Origin: an uncultured Pelagibacteraceae bacterium
Lineage (GTDB): Bacteria > Pseudomonadota > Alphaproteobacteria > Pelagibacterales > AG-422-B15
Assembly (NCBI GenBank): GCA_902521655.1
Contig: CABYSM010000005.1
Location: 1 to 57,610, forward strand
Direction: 5' to 3'
Length of the DNA stretch: 57,610 nt
Shown here: positions 1 through 9,444 of the stretch, piece after piece
How the letters are laid out: every line of letters begins with the position of its first letter
Numbering within the stretch: the stretch's first letter is position 1
Position numbers and translations under genes: made by a program
The notes under the pieces: generated by a model
What the model saw: only the letters and a program-made list of their open reading frames with translations
What the model was told of the DNA's origin: nothing
Databases searched by the model: none

Positions 1-1
1 T

Positions 2-553
2 ATATTTCGAGGTCTTGCAGCTTCTGCCAAAGGGATGGATAGAGCAAATGCTGATTATATGGGGATGCTGGCAACTGTTATGAATAGTCTAGCAATGCAA
101 AACGCCTTAGAGAAACTAAAATTAGAGACAAGGGTAATGTCTGCTTTCCCAATTCAGTCTATTTGTGAAACTTACATTAGACGCAGAGCTATAAGACACA
201 TGGAAAAAGGAAGAGTAGTGATTTGTGCTGCTGGAACTGGAAATCCATTTTTCTCAACTGATACAGCAGCTTCATTAAGAGCAGCTGAGTTAATGTGTTC
301 CTATATTTACAAAGCTACCCAGGTTGACGGAATATATAGTAAGGATCCAAAAAAAAATAAAGATGCAAAAAAATATAAAAAAATATCATATAATAAATAT
401 TTATCTGATAATCTCAGAGTTATGGATAGTGCGGCAATAAGTGTGGCTAGAGAAAACAAAATCCCAATTAGAGTATTTTCTATTCTTGAGAAAGATTGCT
501 TTACAGGCGTTTATAATAACAAATTGAATTACTCAGAAATTAACGATGTTTGA
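2..553 (+). CDS. pyrH: UMP kinase, C-terminal part (5' end outside window)
   Basis: Uridylate kinase phosphorylates UMP to UDP in the cytosol, feeding UTP/CTP and UDP-sugar synthesis. The reading frame is open from base 2, before the first internal ATG, and begins [20 protein letters not shown], the conserved nucleotide-binding segment of bacterial PyrH. Further on are [11 protein letters not shown] and the [13 protein letters not shown] segment of the amino-acid kinase fold. About 183 residues remain of a protein usually near 240, so only the N-terminal quarter is missing. The stop codon overlaps the start of frr (ATGTTTGA), so the two are translationally coupled, as in the usual alphaproteobacterial pyrH-frr pair. 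Confidence 0.97.
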   Translation: MFRGLAASAKGMDRANADYMGMLATVMNSLAMQNALEKLKLETRVMSAFPIQSICETYIRRRAIRHMEKGRVVICAAGTGNPFFSTDTAASLRAAELMCSYIYKATQVDGIYSKDPKKNKDAKKYKKISYNKYLSDNLRVMDSAAISVARENKIPIRVFSILEKDCFTGVYNNKLNYSEINDV

Positions 554-1103
554 TCAGATATATAATGATGTTGAAAAAAGAATGGATGCTTCTATCCAGT
601 CATCTAGATCTGAGATGAGTGGCATAAGGGCTGGAAGGGCATCTCCAAGCATGCTTGATTCAATCAAAGTAGAAACATACGGACAAAAAATGAATATTAA
701 TCAAGTAGCCAATATTACAACTCCTGACGCCAGAACAATAAATATTGATATATGGGATCAAGCTAATGTTAATTTAGTTGATAAGGCAGTGAGAGAGTCA
801 GATTTAGGAATCAATCCAATGATTGAAGGAAATCTTATCAGATTACCATTACCTCAATTAACTGAAGAGAGAAGAAATGAATTTCTTAAGATGGCAAGTA
901 AAATTGCCGAAAATACGAAAATAGCAATTAGAAATATTAGAAGGGACGGAATTGAGAAAGTTAAAAAATTAGAAAAAGATAAAGAAATTGGACAAGATGA
1001 CTCAAAAAAGTATCAAGAGGAAATTGAGTCTTTAACAGCAAATAAAATTAAAATTATCGATGAAGTTCAAAAGTCTAAAGAAGAAGATTTGAAAAATATA
1101 TAA
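546..1103 (+). CDS. frr: Ribosome recycling factor
   Basis: RRF splits post-termination 70S complexes together with EF-G. The 185-residue product has the family length. It carries the N-terminal helix motif [20 protein letters not shown] and the C-terminal helical region [20 protein letters not shown] found in RRF proteins. The start overlaps the end of pyrH by 8 bases and uppS follows after 11 bases, so it lies inside the envelope-biogenesis operon. Nothing unusual is seen. Confidence 0.98.
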   Translation: MFDQIYNDVEKRMDASIQSSRSEMSGIRAGRASPSMLDSIKVETYGQKMNINQVANITTPDARTINIDIWDQANVNLVDKAVRESDLGINPMIEGNLIRLPLPQLTEERRNEFLKMASKIAENTKIAIRNIRRDGIEKVKKLEKDKEIGQDDSKKYQEEIESLTANKIKIIDEVQKSKEEDLKNI

Positions 1104-1114
1104 CATCGCTTGAA

Positions 1115-1810
1115 GTGATAGCATTTAATTCTCACAAAACAAAAATTAAACATGTTGCTATAATTATGGATGGCAATGGAAGATGGGCGGTAAAAAACAA
1201 AATATCAAAAAAAATGGGACACGAGTATGGGGTTCGTAATTGTATTAAAATCTGTGAAAATTTAAAAAAATTAGATTTCAAAATAAATGAAATTTCATTT
1301 TATGTATTCTCTACAGAAAATTGGAAACGTTCACCCTTAGAAGTAGCAAATTTATTTAAAATCATTGAAGCTTTCTATGTTTCTTTCAAAACTTCAGCAA
1401 ATAAAAACAATATTTCTATAAGACACTACGGCTCTAAGCAAAGATTATCTAGTAAAATTAAGAAAATAATTGACGATGTAGTACTTACTACAAAGGAAAA
1501 TAATGGGACTTATGTGAATTTATTATTTAACTATGGATCAAGACAAGAAATTGAGGATGCGATAAAAAAAATTCAGTCTGAAAAGAAAAAAAAATTTAAC
1601 TTTAGGGATTATTTGTATATTCCTGAATCAAATGATCCAGATTTAATAATTAGAACTGGTGGAGAAATTAGGTTAAGTAATTTCATGTTATGGCAAAGTG
1701 CATATTCAGAGCTCTACTTTACAAAGACGTTGTGGCCAGACTTCAAAATTAATTCTTTGAATAAAATATTACATAACTATTTAAAAAGAAATAGAAAACA
1801 TGGAAAATAA
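1115..1810 (+). CDS. uppS: Undecaprenyl diphosphate synthase (cis-prenyltransferase)
   Basis: Condenses isopentenyl diphosphate onto farnesyl diphosphate to make the C55 carrier for peptidoglycan and surface polysaccharides. The N-terminal signature HVAIIMDGNGRWA (catalytic Asp about residue 19) and the later FNYGSRQEIEDAI, DPDLIIRTGGEIRLSNFMLW and WPDF segments identify the family; 231 residues is normal. No ATG lies upstream of the signature in this frame, so the start is read as GTG at 1115, 11 bases after frr. The 3' end overlaps cdsA by 11 bases. Confidence 0.96.
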   Translation: MIAFNSHKTKIKHVAIIMDGNGRWAVKNKISKKMGHEYGVRNCIKICENLKKLDFKINEISFYVFSTENWKRSPLEVANLFKIIEAFYVSFKTSANKNNISIRHYGSKQRLSSKIKKIIDDVVLTTKENNGTYVNLLFNYGSRQEIEDAIKKIQSEKKKKFNFRDYLYIPESNDPDLIIRTGGEIRLSNFMLWQSAYSELYFTKTLWPDFKINSLNKILHNYLKRNRKHGK

Positions 1811-2459
1811 ATTGAAAAACTTATTCAATAAAAATTTATTATTAAGGTTATTATCTTTGATTATATTTATTCCTTTAATGTTACTGCCAATTGTTATTAG
1901 TAATTATTTATTATTCATGATTTATATTTTTTTCAATGCTGTAATTCTTAACGAGATTCAATTAATGAAAGTTGATCATGAAAAAAAGAAATTACTATTT
2001 ATTTATAGGGTTCTAATAGTATTTATTTTTTTTATATTTATTTTAATAAAAATTACAGCAGTTATGACTGCTATAGATTTAATTGAAATAATTATTGCCA
2101 TCTGGCTATTTGACACTTTCTCTTTTTTAGGAGGTAAAATTATTGGTGGCAAAAAACTTATGCCATCAATTAGTTCTGGGAAAACTCAAAGTGGATTGTT
2201 GGTTGGTATCACTGCTACACTTTTTAGTTTTTATATTTATTCAATAATTGTTAGTAATTATTCATTAAAATATTTATTATTTATTAGTATAATTATATTA
2301 TTTGCTTTTCTAGGAGATGTTATAGCTTCGATCATTAAGAGAACGTCATCTATTAAGGACTCTGGCTCCATCATGCCTGGACATGGAGGCTTATTAGATA
2401 GGTTAGATTCATTTATAGGAGTCTTCTTTTTTATTGGCATTTATAAATTATTATCATGA
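1800..2459 (+). CDS. cdsA: Phosphatidate cytidylyltransferase (CDP-diglyceride synthase)
   Basis: Integral membrane enzyme making CDP-diacylglycerol from phosphatidate and CTP, the branch point of phospholipid synthesis. The C-terminal half carries the full family signature around SIIKRTSSIKDSGSIMPGHG followed by GLLDRLDS. The rest is a series of hydrophobic helices starting near residue 13. At 219 residues it is shorter than typical CdsA (about 260-290), with the shortening in the N-terminal membrane part. It overlaps uppS (11 bases) and dxr (4 bases, ATGA). Confidence 0.94.
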   Translation: MENKLKNLFNKNLLLRLLSLIIFIPLMLLPIVISNYLLFMIYIFFNAVILNEIQLMKVDHEKKKLLFIYRVLIVFIFFIFILIKITAVMTAIDLIEIIIAIWLFDTFSFLGGKIIGGKKLMPSISSGKTQSGLLVGITATLFSFYIYSIIVSNYSLKYLLFISIIILFAFLGDVIASIIKRTSSIKDSGSIMPGHGGLLDRLDSFIGVFFFIGIYKLLS

Positions 2460-3601
2460 AGAAAATTAATTTAGTTATTTATGGAGCTACTGGCAGTATT
2501 GGGGGTTCCGTACTTTCTATAGTGCGGTCTAATAAGAAAAAATTTAATGTTCAAGGAATTACATGTAATAAAAATTATAATAAATTAATAAAAATTGCAG
2601 AAGAATTTGATGTAAAAAAACTTGGAATAAATAAACGAATAAGAAGTACAATTAAAAAACTAAAAAAATATCATGTTTATGAAGATATAAGTACATTCAG
2701 CAACATTTGTGATAAAAAAACTGATGTGATTATTTTTGCGATATCTGGCTTAGCTGGTCTAGATCTTATTCACAAATTATGTAAAATTGGAAAAACGATT
2801 GGAATGGCAAATAAAGAATGTATTATTTCAATAGGCCAAAATTTGACCAAACTGGCAAAAAAAAATTGTTCCATTATAGTACCGCTTGATTCTGAACATA
2901 ATTCTATCTTTCACTTATTAAATAACAATCATGGCTCTTTTAAGTCAATTACAATAACTGCTTCAGGTGGCCCATTTAGAAAATTACCTTTAAAGTCTTT
3001 TAATAATATCAGCGTTAAACAAGCTCTATCTCATCCAATATGGAAAATGGGTAAAAAAATATCTATAGACTCAGCTACTATGGTCAATAAAGCACTCGAA
3101 ATTATTGAGGCAAAATATTTATTTAATCTAGAAGACAATCAAATCGATGCAATTATTCACCCACAGGCATTAGTTCATGCAATGGTAAATTACAAAAATG
3201 GCGTTACTACAGCGTTGCTAAATAAACCTGATATGCGTATACCAATATCATCCTTATTTTTTAAATTTAATGATTACGCAAATAAAACTAAAGAATTAAA
3301 TTTGTTAGAGTATTCAAAACTTGAGTTTCAAGCAATAAATACAAAGAGATACCCAGCCATTAAATTGGGTAAGGAAGTAATGAAAATTGGTGGACTAGCT
3401 CCAAATGCCTTTAATTATCTAAATGAGATCTTAGTTAGTTATTTTCTAAAAGGTGTAATAAAATTTGCAGATATAACAGCTTTAAATGAAATTAATTTAG
3501 AGAAGATATTTTCTAAAAATACCAATATAATGTCACCTAATCTAGTTGATATCAAAAATATTAATAGCTGGATAGATAAAAATTTGTATCTAAGGGGCTA
3601 A
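2456..3601 (+). CDS. dxr: 1-deoxy-D-xylulose-5-phosphate reductoisomerase
   Basis: Second step of the MEP isoprenoid pathway: DXP plus NADPH to 2-C-methyl-D-erythritol 4-phosphate. Visible are the NADPH-binding loop YGATGSIGGS at the N-terminus, GMANKECII, the metal/substrate motif PLDSEHNSIFH, TASGGPFR, HPIWKMGKKISIDSATMVNK and IHPQALVHAMV. The 381-residue length fits. It supplies precursors used by the upstream uppS product; ispDF of the same pathway lies at 24991-26115. In most alphaproteobacteria rseP follows, but here bamA starts only 20 bases downstream. Confidence 0.98.
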   Translation: MKKINLVIYGATGSIGGSVLSIVRSNKKKFNVQGITCNKNYNKLIKIAEEFDVKKLGINKRIRSTIKKLKKYHVYEDISTFSNICDKKTDVIIFAISGLAGLDLIHKLCKIGKTIGMANKECIISIGQNLTKLAKKNCSIIVPLDSEHNSIFHLLNNNHGSFKSITITASGGPFRKLPLKSFNNISVKQALSHPIWKMGKKISIDSATMVNKALEIIEAKYLFNLEDNQIDAIIHPQALVHAMVNYKNGVTTALLNKPDMRIPISSLFFKFNDYANKTKELNLLEYSKLEFQAINTKRYPAIKLGKEVMKIGGLAPNAFNYLNEILVSYFLKGVIKFADITALNEINLEKIFSKNTNIMSPNLVDIKNINSWIDKNLYLRG

Positions 3602-3621
3602 ATTTAAGTTAATTTTATATT

Positions 3622-5868
3622 ATGATAAAGCACCTTGTACTTTCCTTTTTATATTTGTTTTTGATCAGTAACTTATACGCAAATGAAAATATTATAAACT
3701 CGATTAGTATTGATGGCATCCAAAGAATTGATAAAGAAACTGTTATAACATATGCCAATATATCAAAAGGAGAAGCTTATACAGAGGAAATTGGAAATAA
3801 CGTTTTAAAAAATCTTTTTGAAACCAATTTGTTTTCTAATATACAAATTTCATTTGAAGACAATGTGTTAAATATAAAAATTCAAGAAAACCCAACCATA
3901 AATCTGGTTAAATTTTATGGCAACTCAAAGATTAAAGATGAAGATTTAGAAATTGAAATTCTATTAAAAGAAAGATCAGTCTATTCAAGAAGTAAAGTTA
4001 AGAAAGATATTGAAAGAATGCTTTCATTATATCAGAGAGCAGGACGTTTATCTACAGAGATAAATCCCAAACTTGAAATACTTGATAATAATCGTGTGAA
4101 TTTAACATATGAGGTTACTGAGTCAGATGTAACTAAAGTTTCAAATATAATTATTTTAGGAAATACTGTTTTTTCAACAAATAAGATCAAGTCTATTATG
4201 AAGACAAAAGAAAAAACATTATTACGTTTTTTATCTAGTTCTGATAATTATGACCCTGATAAATTAGAATATGATAAGCAATTAATTACGCAATTTTATA
4301 ATAATAATGGATATCCAGAATTTAAATTTACCTCTTCTATTGCCCAACTAAAGCCAAATTCAAACAATTTTGAAATCATATTAACCATTAATGAAGGTGA
4401 TGCATTTAATTTTGGTGAACTTCTTATAGAGAGCAAGTTAAAAAAGATAGATCCAGAATATGTTAAAACTATATCGCCAATTAAAGAGGGAATAAAATTT
4501 AACCGAAGCCTTATAAAAGATAGCATTGATCAGTTAAAAGAATTGGCACAATTGGAAGGTTACTCCTTTATAGAAATCGATACGAATTTCTTAGATGGCA
4601 AAGACAAAAATACTATTGACGTTAAATTAATTATAAATGAGGGACCCCGTGTTTATGTTAACAATATTAAGATTGCTGGCAATACGAGAACTGTTGACAA
4701 TGTAATCAGAAGAGAAATTGCACTAACAGAAGGTGATCCGTATAATAAATATTCTATTGATTATTCTAGAGACTCAATAAAAGCACTAAATTTTTTTAAA
4801 GAAGTCGAAATCAATGAAGTTAGAACCGATTATCCAGATAAAATTAATCTTGAAGTAAGTGTTGAAGAAAAAAGTACTGGAGAAGCATCAATTGGGGCTG
4901 GTTATTCAAGTGCAAACGCTGCATCACTTAATTTAGGTTTGAGAGAAAACAATTTTTTAGGAAAGGGTCAAAAGGTCAAATTTGATACATCTTTTTCAGA
5001 TACAAGAACAGCTTATGATATCTCGATAACAGAACCTTATTTCAATAATAAACCACTTTCACTGACTACAAATTTGTACAGTAATTTTACTGATCCTGCT
5101 AATGTAAATTACGAGACTGAAGATTTAGGGTTTGGATTAACTTCTTCATTTCCATTATCAACCGATAGATATCTAGAGATAAGATATTCTTTATTTACCT
5201 CTAAGATTAAAGCTAATTCTAGTGCTACTGCATATGAAAATGCTTTAGCAGGAACAGATACTGTTTCATCTCTTGGATACACTTTAGCGTTTGATAGGCG
5301 AAATAGTAGGTTTAAACCATCAAATGGATTTAATATAAGACTAAGTCAAGATTTAGCAGGGCTAGGTGGTGACAGTTATTATTATAAAAATAATTTTGAG
5401 TTTAACTATTATAAAAGACTGGCGGAAAGATTTATAGGAGCATACAAATTACAAGTAGGAAATATTAACGGATATAATGATAAGTATTCACCATTATCTT
5501 CCAACTTTAAATTAGGTGGCAAAAAGCTTAGGGGCTTTAAATCTGGAAAAATAGGGCCAAAATTAGGAAACTCATATACAGGAGGGCAGTATTTTTACCT
5601 GACATCTCTTGAAACAAATATTGATTTAGATATTAATGCTTTCGATATTACAACAACCGCATTTATTGACTTGGGAAGTGTATGGGGACTGGAAAATCCA
5701 GCATATGGATCGATAGAAGATGAGCATGAAGCTAGAGCTTCTATTGGAATTAATCTCAACTGGGACTCAGCGATTGGACCAATTAACATAATTTATGCAA
5801 ATATAATAAAAAGTAATAAAAACGATACTACTGATAATTTATATTTTGATATAGGTTACAATTTTTAA
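3622..5868 (+). CDS. bamA: Outer membrane protein assembly factor BamA
   Basis: Core of the BAM complex that inserts beta-barrel proteins into the outer membrane. Residues 1-20 form a signal peptide ending LYA. Several POTRA repeats follow (for example ISIDGIQRIDKETV near 27 and IKIAGNTRTVDNVIRREIAL near 348), then a C-terminal beta-barrel from about residue 420. The barrel includes GGKKLRGFKSGKIGP and closes on an aromatic beta-signal ending in Phe (YFDIGYNF). At 748 residues it is typical. It is followed 17 bases later by skp, its usual partner gene. Confidence 0.97.
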   Translation: MIKHLVLSFLYLFLISNLYANENIINSISIDGIQRIDKETVITYANISKGEAYTEEIGNNVLKNLFETNLFSNIQISFEDNVLNIKIQENPTINLVKFYGNSKIKDEDLEIEILLKERSVYSRSKVKKDIERMLSLYQRAGRLSTEINPKLEILDNNRVNLTYEVTESDVTKVSNIIILGNTVFSTNKIKSIMKTKEKTLLRFLSSSDNYDPDKLEYDKQLITQFYNNNGYPEFKFTSSIAQLKPNSNNFEIILTINEGDAFNFGELLIESKLKKIDPEYVKTISPIKEGIKFNRSLIKDSIDQLKELAQLEGYSFIEIDTNFLDGKDKNTIDVKLIINEGPRVYVNNIKIAGNTRTVDNVIRREIALTEGDPYNKYSIDYSRDSIKALNFFKEVEINEVRTDYPDKINLEVSVEEKSTGEASIGAGYSSANAASLNLGLRENNFLGKGQKVKFDTSFSDTRTAYDISITEPYFNNKPLSLTTNLYSNFTDPANVNYETEDLGFGLTSSFPLSTDRYLEIRYSLFTSKIKANSSATAYENALAGTDTVSSLGYTLAFDRRNSRFKPSNGFNIRLSQDLAGLGGDSYYYKNNFEFNYYKRLAERFIGAYKLQVGNINGYNDKYSPLSSNFKLGGKKLRGFKSGKIGPKLGNSYTGGQYFYLTSLETNIDLDINAFDITTTAFIDLGSVWGLENPAYGSIEDEHEARASIGINLNWDSAIGPINIIYANIIKSNKNDTTDNLYFDIGYNF

Positions 5869-5885
5869 AATAACAGGAAAAAATA

Positions 5886-6422
5886 ATGATAAAAAAAATT
5901 TTTATTTTAATTATATCTACTACTTTTATTCCATCTGTATTGTTGGCAGACTATCCAAATACTTCAATTGGAGTTATCGATCTCAATAAAATATTAGCTG
6001 ATGCTGACGCAGCTATAACAGCTGCAGAACAAATTGAGAAGATAGCAATTGAAATTGAAAATGAAATTAAATTAAGTGATGATGAAATTATAAAAGAGCA
6101 AAACTCACTTATTGAATCTCAATCAATTATGGCCCCTGAAGCCTTTGAAGCTAAGAGGAAAGAATATGAGAACAACGTTCTGAAATATAATAATGAAAGA
6201 CAGACTAAGTTAATGAAAATTGATGAGCTCATTGCTGTATCTAGAAATGATATATTAAATGCTGTAAAACCAATATTAGAAGAAATATCAAATGAAAAAG
6301 GCATAACAATTGTTTTAGAGAAGGCCTCAATAATGCTAAATGCAGAAAAGATGGATATAACAAATGAGGTTTTAAAAAAATTAAATAAATCATTACCAAC
6401 TATCAAAGTATCTAGAGATTAA
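5886..6422 (+). CDS. skp: Skp/OmpH-family periplasmic chaperone
   Basis: Holdase that carries unfolded outer-membrane proteins through the periplasm to BamA. Residues 1-21 look like a signal peptide (hydrophobic core, cleavage after LLA). The mature part starts with TSIGVIDLNKILADADA, continues through a long charged, coiled-coil-like helical arm (about 45-115), and ends with EKGITIVLEKASIMLNAEKMDITNEV, typical of OmpH proteins. Length 178 residues fits. Position between bamA and lpxD is the standard alphaproteobacterial and gammaproteobacterial order. Confidence 0.9.
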   Translation: MIKKIFILIISTTFIPSVLLADYPNTSIGVIDLNKILADADAAITAAEQIEKIAIEIENEIKLSDDEIIKEQNSLIESQSIMAPEAFEAKRKEYENNVLKYNNERQTKLMKIDELIAVSRNDILNAVKPILEEISNEKGITIVLEKASIMLNAEKMDITNEVLKKLNKSLPTIKVSRD

Positions 6423-6428
6423 AATTAG

Positions 6429-7406
6429 ATGATATCTAGTTTTTTTAAAAACTTAGGACCTATCAGATATTCTGCTATCAAAGAGCATTTTGAATCAACG
6501 CCTATTAATATTGATGAAGATACCCCCTTTAATGAATTTACAAGTATTAAAAATTTAAAAGTGGGAGGGTTATCCTTTTTAACTGATACTCACTTTGATA
6601 AAGAAAATATACTTAGTGATGGTGCAATTATTTGTAGCCAATCTATTCATAAAAAATTTAAAAAAGACAATCCCCTTATTATAGTTAACGATTTGCATTC
6701 AGCTGTAGCAAAGCTATCAAGCGTTTTTTATCGCTCTTTTACATATAACGAAATTGAAATCCTTGATAAGCCAAAAATCGGAAATAATTGTAATATTTCT
6801 CAGTCTGCAATTATTGAAAATGGAGCTGTAATTGGAAAAAATGTATATATAGGTACTGGTTGCCATGTAGGTTACAATTGTATCATTGGAGATAACACTT
6901 TTATTGATTCTAATACCGTGATTACTAATTCTATAATTGCAGAAAATGTACACATTGGTAGAAATTCATCTTTAGGACAACAAGGGTTTGGTTTTGCTAT
7001 AAGTAAAAACAAAAATATTAAAATATTTCATAGTGGAAGAGTAATACTTCAAGCGGGTGTTAATGTAGGATCAAATTGTACAATTGATAGAGGTAGTTTT
7101 GGAGATACCATTATTGGGCAAAATACGTACTTCGATAATCTGTGTCATGTCGCACATAACGTTGTTGTTGGCAATAATTGTATTTTTGCAGCTATGACTG
7201 GAATTGCAGGAAGTGCTAATATTGGTAATAATGTAATGACTGGAGGCCAAGTAGGCATAGCGGGACATTTAAAAATAGGTAACAATGTGCAAATTGCAGC
7301 TCAAAGTGGTGTACTAAAGGATGTAGGCAATCATAGTTCTGTTATGGGGCATCCAGCAATAGATAAATTCAAATATATCAGAAATTACAAAAAAAATTAT
7401 GCCTAA
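6429..7406 (+). CDS. lpxD: UDP-3-O-(3-hydroxyacyl)glucosamine N-acyltransferase
   Basis: Third step of lipid A synthesis, adding the N-linked hydroxyacyl chain. An N-terminal uridine-binding domain (about 1-105) precedes a left-handed beta-helix made of hexapeptide repeats (about 110-310). The catalytic His is expected at residue 243 within CHVAHNVVVGNN. HPAIDKF near the C-terminus also fits. Length 325 residues. The stop overlaps the fabZ start by 8 bases, giving the lpxD-fabZ-lpxA cluster. Confidence 0.97.
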   Translation: MISSFFKNLGPIRYSAIKEHFESTPINIDEDTPFNEFTSIKNLKVGGLSFLTDTHFDKENILSDGAIICSQSIHKKFKKDNPLIIVNDLHSAVAKLSSVFYRSFTYNEIEILDKPKIGNNCNISQSAIIENGAVIGKNVYIGTGCHVGYNCIIGDNTFIDSNTVITNSIIAENVHIGRNSSLGQQGFGFAISKNKNIKIFHSGRVILQAGVNVGSNCTIDRGSFGDTIIGQNTYFDNLCHVAHNVVVGNNCIFAAMTGIAGSANIGNNVMTGGQVGIAGHLKIGNNVQIAAQSGVLKDVGNHSSVMGHPAIDKFKYIRNYKKNYA

Positions 7407-7866
7407 TATCAAAATTAATTTTCATGAAATTAGGGAATTAATTCCACATCGTGAACCGTTTATTTTTCTAGATGAATTAGTGGATATAGTTAAGTTAAAA
7501 AAAGCTACTGGTATCAAAACCTTTTCAAAAGATGAATATTTTTTTAAGGGTCATTTTCCAGGTCAACCAGTAGTACCAGGCGTGATATTAGTTGAAATGA
7601 TGGCACAAACAGCTGCCGCTCTAATTGCTTACAGTATAAGAGAGGAAACTTTTGATAAAATTGTTTACCTGATGAATATTGAAAGCACTAAGTTTAGAAA
7701 ACCTGTTTTTCCAGATACAAAAATATTTACCGATGTAAATGCTTTACGTTCAAAAGGTAGAGTTTGGAGATTTGAAGGGAAATCTTACGACATAAACAGC
7801 AATTCTATATGTGAAGCAAAATGGAGTGCCATGATAATGAATAGGGATAATGAGCAAAATTCATAA
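7399..7866 (+). CDS. fabZ: 3-hydroxyacyl-ACP dehydratase FabZ
   Basis: Hot-dog-fold dehydratase of fatty-acid elongation, competing with LpxA/LpxD for hydroxyacyl-ACP. The active-site region GHFPGQPVVPGVILVEMMAQ contains the catalytic His52 and Glu66. The N-terminal IPHREPFIFLDELVDI motif is also typical. 155 residues is the normal FabZ length. It overlaps lpxD by 8 and lpxA by 17 bases, so the three are probably translated from one message in fixed ratio. Confidence 0.97.
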   Translation: MPNIKINFHEIRELIPHREPFIFLDELVDIVKLKKATGIKTFSKDEYFFKGHFPGQPVVPGVILVEMMAQTAAALIAYSIREETFDKIVYLMNIESTKFRKPVFPDTKIFTDVNALRSKGRVWRFEGKSYDINSNSICEAKWSAMIMNRDNEQNS

Positions 7867-8629
7867 TACTGCAATAATTGGAAAGAATACCATAATCGGA
7901 TCTAATGTAGAAATTGGCCCTTACTGTGTAGTTGAAGATGGAGTCAAGATTGGTAATGACAATATTCTTCATTCTAGTGTGTATATGTCTGGAGAAACAG
8001 ATATAGGCAACGGAAATAATTTTTTTCCTTTTTGCTCAATTGGATCCATGCCCCAAGATTTAAAATATCAAGGTGAAAAGAGTAAGCTTATTATTGGAGA
8101 TGAAAATATTTTTAGAGAACATTGCACGGCTAACCCAGGCACATCAGGGGATAATATGATAACAATTATTGGAAACTCCTCATTATTTATGATAGGCGCT
8201 CATATAGCCCATGATTGCATCATTGGAGATAAAGTAATCATGGCAAATCAAACTACACTTGGCGGACATGTTCAAGTAGATAATTTTGCTGTATTAGGAG
8301 GACTATCAGCAGTTCATCAATTCTGTAGAATTGGTAAATTGGCCATGGTAGGTGGGTTGTCTGCAGTAGAAAATGATGTCATTCCATTTGGCCTAGCTCT
8401 TGGCAACAGAGCTAAAATAACAGGTGTGAATATAGTTGGATTAAAAAGAGCAAATTATAGCAAAAGCGTTATTAGAGAATACTCAAATATTGTTGATAAA
8501 ATATTTACTGGTGGAACAATTACATCTGAAAAGGAGAAGGTAGAAAATAGCAATAACGACTTAATAAAAGAACTTTTAATTTTCTTGGACAAAAGATCTT
8601 CAAGGGGACTTTGTCAGTATGGTAAGTAA
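7850..8629 (+). CDS. lpxA: UDP-N-acetylglucosamine O-acyltransferase
   Basis: First step of lipid A synthesis. The protein is almost entirely hexapeptide repeats (I-x-x-x-x-x) from residue 4 to about 190, with the catalytic His at about 121 in AHIAHDCIIG and the substrate-binding FFPFCSIGSMPQDLKY segment. A helical C-terminal domain follows. Length 259 residues. Its start overlaps fabZ by 17 bases and its end overlaps lpxI by 11 bases. Confidence 0.97.
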   Translation: MSKIHNTAIIGKNTIIGSNVEIGPYCVVEDGVKIGNDNILHSSVYMSGETDIGNGNNFFPFCSIGSMPQDLKYQGEKSKLIIGDENIFREHCTANPGTSGDNMITIIGNSSLFMIGAHIAHDCIIGDKVIMANQTTLGGHVQVDNFAVLGGLSAVHQFCRIGKLAMVGGLSAVENDVIPFGLALGNRAKITGVNIVGLKRANYSKSVIREYSNIVDKIFTGGTITSEKEKVENSNNDLIKELLIFLDKRSSRGLCQYGK

Positions 8630-9440
8630 TTCTGCAATTTGTATAATTGGTGGTTATGACGAATTATCAAAATCTCTTTTTAAAACACTTAGAAATAAAT
8701 ATAAATCTACGATTTTTATAAACCTCCTAAGCACAATTCATCACAATAAAAACTTATACAATTATAATATCTTTGAATTAAAAAAAATATTAGAGCTTCT
8801 TAAAAAAAGAAACGTAAAAGATATTATTTTTTTGGGAAAAATAGCTAGACCAAATTTATCAAATTTTAAAAATGATGGAATTGTTGAAAATTATATTCCT
8901 AAGCTTGTAGCGGCTTATAAAAAGGGCGATGGCGCAGTTTTAGATGCAGTCGTAGATATATTTAAAGAACATAATTTCAGAGCTGCATCCCCATTTAAAT
9001 ACTGTAAAGATTTAAGTTTAAGCAATTCTGATGTTTTAAAAAAATACAAAAAAGAAGATATTATAGATATAAAAAAATCCAGTGAACTTCTTGATGCTTT
9101 ATCAGAATTTGACAATGCACAAAGTGTTGTTTGTGCTGAAGGATATATAATTGCAATTGAAGCAGTAGAAGGAACTGATGCTTTGTTGCATAGATCTCGG
9201 CAATTAAGAAAAGACTTGGACCAATTCAAAACTAAATCAGGATTTCTTGTAAAGAAAATAAAAAAGAGTCAAAGTAGATTTATTGATTTACCAGTGGTCG
9301 GTCCGAAAACTATAAGTTTAATAAAAAAAGCAAATCTAAAGGGTCTTGCTATAGATATAAAGAGTACATTAGTTTATAAAAAAGATGAATTTCTTAGATT
9401 AGCTAAAGAATATGATCTGATAATTTACGATATAAACTAG
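8619..9440 (+). CDS. lpxI: UDP-2,3-diacylglucosamine pyrophosphatase LpxI
   Basis: Hydrolyses UDP-2,3-diacylglucosamine to lipid X; LpxI is the form used by alphaproteobacteria in place of LpxH. Recognised by EGTDALLHRSRQL at about 187-199, the RFIDLPVVGPKTI segment and the N-terminal IIGGYDELSKSL. Length 273 residues matches. In most relatives lpxB follows immediately. Here the operon ends and gltA converges from the other strand with only four bases between stop codons. Confidence 0.92.
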   Translation: MVSNSAICIIGGYDELSKSLFKTLRNKYKSTIFINLLSTIHHNKNLYNYNIFELKKILELLKKRNVKDIIFLGKIARPNLSNFKNDGIVENYIPKLVAAYKKGDGAVLDAVVDIFKEHNFRAASPFKYCKDLSLSNSDVLKKYKKEDIIDIKKSSELLDALSEFDNAQSVVCAEGYIIAIEAVEGTDALLHRSRQLRKDLDQFKTKSGFLVKKIKKSQSRFIDLPVVGPKTISLIKKANLKGLAIDIKSTLVYKKDEFLRLAKEYDLIIYDIN

Positions 9441-9444
9441 CTAC

